A stretch of DNA of 64,000 nt from CAHJXF01 sp038240015 (lineage in GTDB: Bacteria; Pseudomonadota; Gammaproteobacteria; Burkholderiales; Burkholderiaceae_D), in contig JBBSEF010000004.1 in the NCBI GenBank assembly GCA_038240015.1, forward strand, positions 1 through 64,000. Reading direction: 5' to 3'. The notes beneath the pieces were generated by a model, which made no database searches, had not been told where the DNA came from, and saw only the letters and a list, made by a program, of their open reading frames with translations. The position numbers and the translations under genes were made by a program. Shown piece by piece: positions 63,377-64,000 of this stretch. The number at the start of each line of letters is the position of its first letter. Within the stretch, counting starts at the first letter, position 1.

Positions 63377-63393
63377 AATTCAAATTGAGACAC
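63377..63393 (-). repeat. Right terminal inverted repeat of the cyclase element
   Basis: Plus strand AATTCAAATTGAGACAC, which reads GTGTCTCAATTTGAATT on the minus strand; one mismatch to the left copy. 21 bp after the cyclase stop and 22 bp before the truB stop. A GGGTCGGAT string occurs just inside both ends. Confidence 0.8.
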
Positions 63394-63415
63394 TACTGCG
63401 TTGCGCGTACTGAAA

Positions 63416-64000
63416 CTATGACTGGGACGATGATTGCGTAGTTGTTTGCGCAACGAGCCGAACCGGCGCCAGACGATCGTCGAAGCCCACAAGCGCCGTT
63501 CCAAGCAATGCCGCGGATTCGCTCGTCGCCGCGTTTGCCGCGCGGTAAACGCGTACCCGTCCGCGATACGAGTCATCGGGCCACGAAAGCCGCTGGCCTT
63601 CGACGAATCGTCTTGCGTAGTCATCGTCGAGTTCGATCGCAGGCAGATTGGAGATCAGCGCGTCGACAGGCCGCAGTACGGCGATGCGATCGTTCGGTGA
63701 AAGCGATTCGAAAGCCTCGAGCGTCATGGTATCGGCGACGTCGAGGGTTCCCGATCGAACGCGTCGCAGCGCAATCAGATGCCCGCCGCATCCGAGCGCT
63801 TCGCCGATATCTTCGGCGAGCGTGCGAATGTAGGTGCCTTTGGAGCAATCGACCGCGATAGCCAACGAGGTTCCCTCGAACGCAATCAGATCCAGGCGAT
63901 GGATCGTGACCGGCCGCGCTGCACGCTCGACGGTGATACCGCGACGTGCGTAGTCGTAAAGCGGTTTCCCATCGCGCTTCAATGCCGAATACATCGGAGG
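63416..64000 (-). CDS. truB: tRNA pseudouridine(55) synthase TruB (5' part outside window)
   Basis: Makes pseudouridine 55 in the T-loop of tRNAs. Only the C-terminal ~195 residues are here: PPMYSALKRDGKPLYDYARR, then VDCSKGTYIRTLAEDIGEAL, CGGHLIALRRVRSG and a PUA-like end with FVEGQRLSW. The catalytic Asp is in the missing part. An internal ATG at 63994 is not the start. In Burkholderiales truB normally leads directly into typA; here the cyclase element intervenes. Confidence 0.97.
   Translation of the reverse strand, partial: PPMYSALKRDGKPLYDYARRGITVERAARPVTIHRLDLIAFEGTSLAIAVDCSKGTYIRTLAEDIGEALGCGGHLIALRRVRSGTLDVADTMTLEAFESLSPNDRIAVLRPVDALISNLPAIELDDDYARRFVEGQRLSWPDDSYRGRVRVYRAANAATSESAALLGTALVGFDDRLAPVRLVAQTTTQSSSQS

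Larger units (their letters stand above)
59791..63393 (+). mobile_element. Putative IR-bounded element with one passenger gene
   Basis: 3.6 kb bounded by near-perfect 17-bp inverted repeats starting TG. It contains one complete gene and no transposase-like frame. The ends resemble IS21-type termini (TG tip, TTTGAA near it, GACCC further in), but this is from memory and not checked. It splits truB and typA, which are adjacent in related betaproteobacteria. Reads as a non-autonomous or decayed transposon carrying a signalling gene. Confidence 0.65.

Noticed and set aside
1..64000. tRNA, rRNA, CRISPR arrays, prophage or integrase genes
   Set aside because: Looked for in all gaps and frames; no cloverleaf, repeat array or recombinase motif was recognised.

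Overview
The window looks like chromosomal DNA of a GC-rich betaproteobacterium (Burkholderiales or Rhodocyclales type). The reasons are the truB-typA neighbourhood at the right end and a canonical exosortase A (XrtA/PEP-CTERM) exopolysaccharide locus with its PrsK/PrsR two-component system. No rRNA, tRNA or CRISPR array was seen. Housekeeping genes frame the window: a 5'-truncated tsaD on the left, and typA and a 5'-truncated truB on the right.

Layout. (1) 747-16420 (minus) is a long glycan-assembly operon. It carries two GtrB-like GT2 enzymes, two GtrA-like flippases, two paralogous ~690-residue membrane proteins, a GT-C enzyme, three SAM methyltransferase/epimerase-type genes, and an amino-sugar branch (WecE-like transaminase, DegT-like protein, NeuD-like acyltransferase, WbqC). 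(2) 16421-21213 holds a WbsX-type gene and an asparagine-synthase homologue without the glutaminase cysteine (plus), and a Wzx-like flippase (minus). The two divergent gaps here share a repeated intergenic element. (3) 21189-44382 (minus) is the XrtA exopolysaccharide operon of 18 nearly abutting genes: export lipoprotein, chain-length protein, tyrosine kinase, outer-membrane beta-barrel, AAA ATPase, UDP-GlcNAc 2-epimerase, deacetylase, FemAB, two PEP-CTERM sugar transferases flanking XrtA-EpsI, amidotransferase, three GT4 enzymes, an O-ligase, a second deacetylase and a methyltransferase. (4) 45141-52977 (plus) holds the initiating phosphoglycosyltransferase EpsB, the sensor PrsK, the sigma-54 activator PrsR and the TPR lipoprotein PrsT. 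(5) 53044-53757 (minus) is a PEP-CTERM protein, a predicted substrate of XrtA. (6) 54056-57659 holds ordinary accessory genes. (7) typA, then a class III cyclase-domain/ATPase/TPR gene inside a pair of terminal inverted repeats, then truB.

How it works together. EpsB starts a lipid-linked glycan, the GT4 enzymes extend it, Wzx/Wzz/export proteins move and size it, and XrtA cleaves PEP-CTERM proteins at the inner membrane. PrsK/PrsR should switch this on through RpoN. I find sigma-54 type -24/-12 elements facing both ways out of the 758-bp control region between the export gene and epsB, and another in front of the PEP-CTERM gene. A perfect 10-bp inverted repeat between the two divergent promoters is a candidate PrsR site.

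The most unusual item is at 59791-63393. One 1138-codon gene sits between near-perfect 17-bp inverted repeats, with no transposase, in the opposite orientation, between truB and typA, which are normally neighbours. It looks like a passenger gene carried by an IS-like element.
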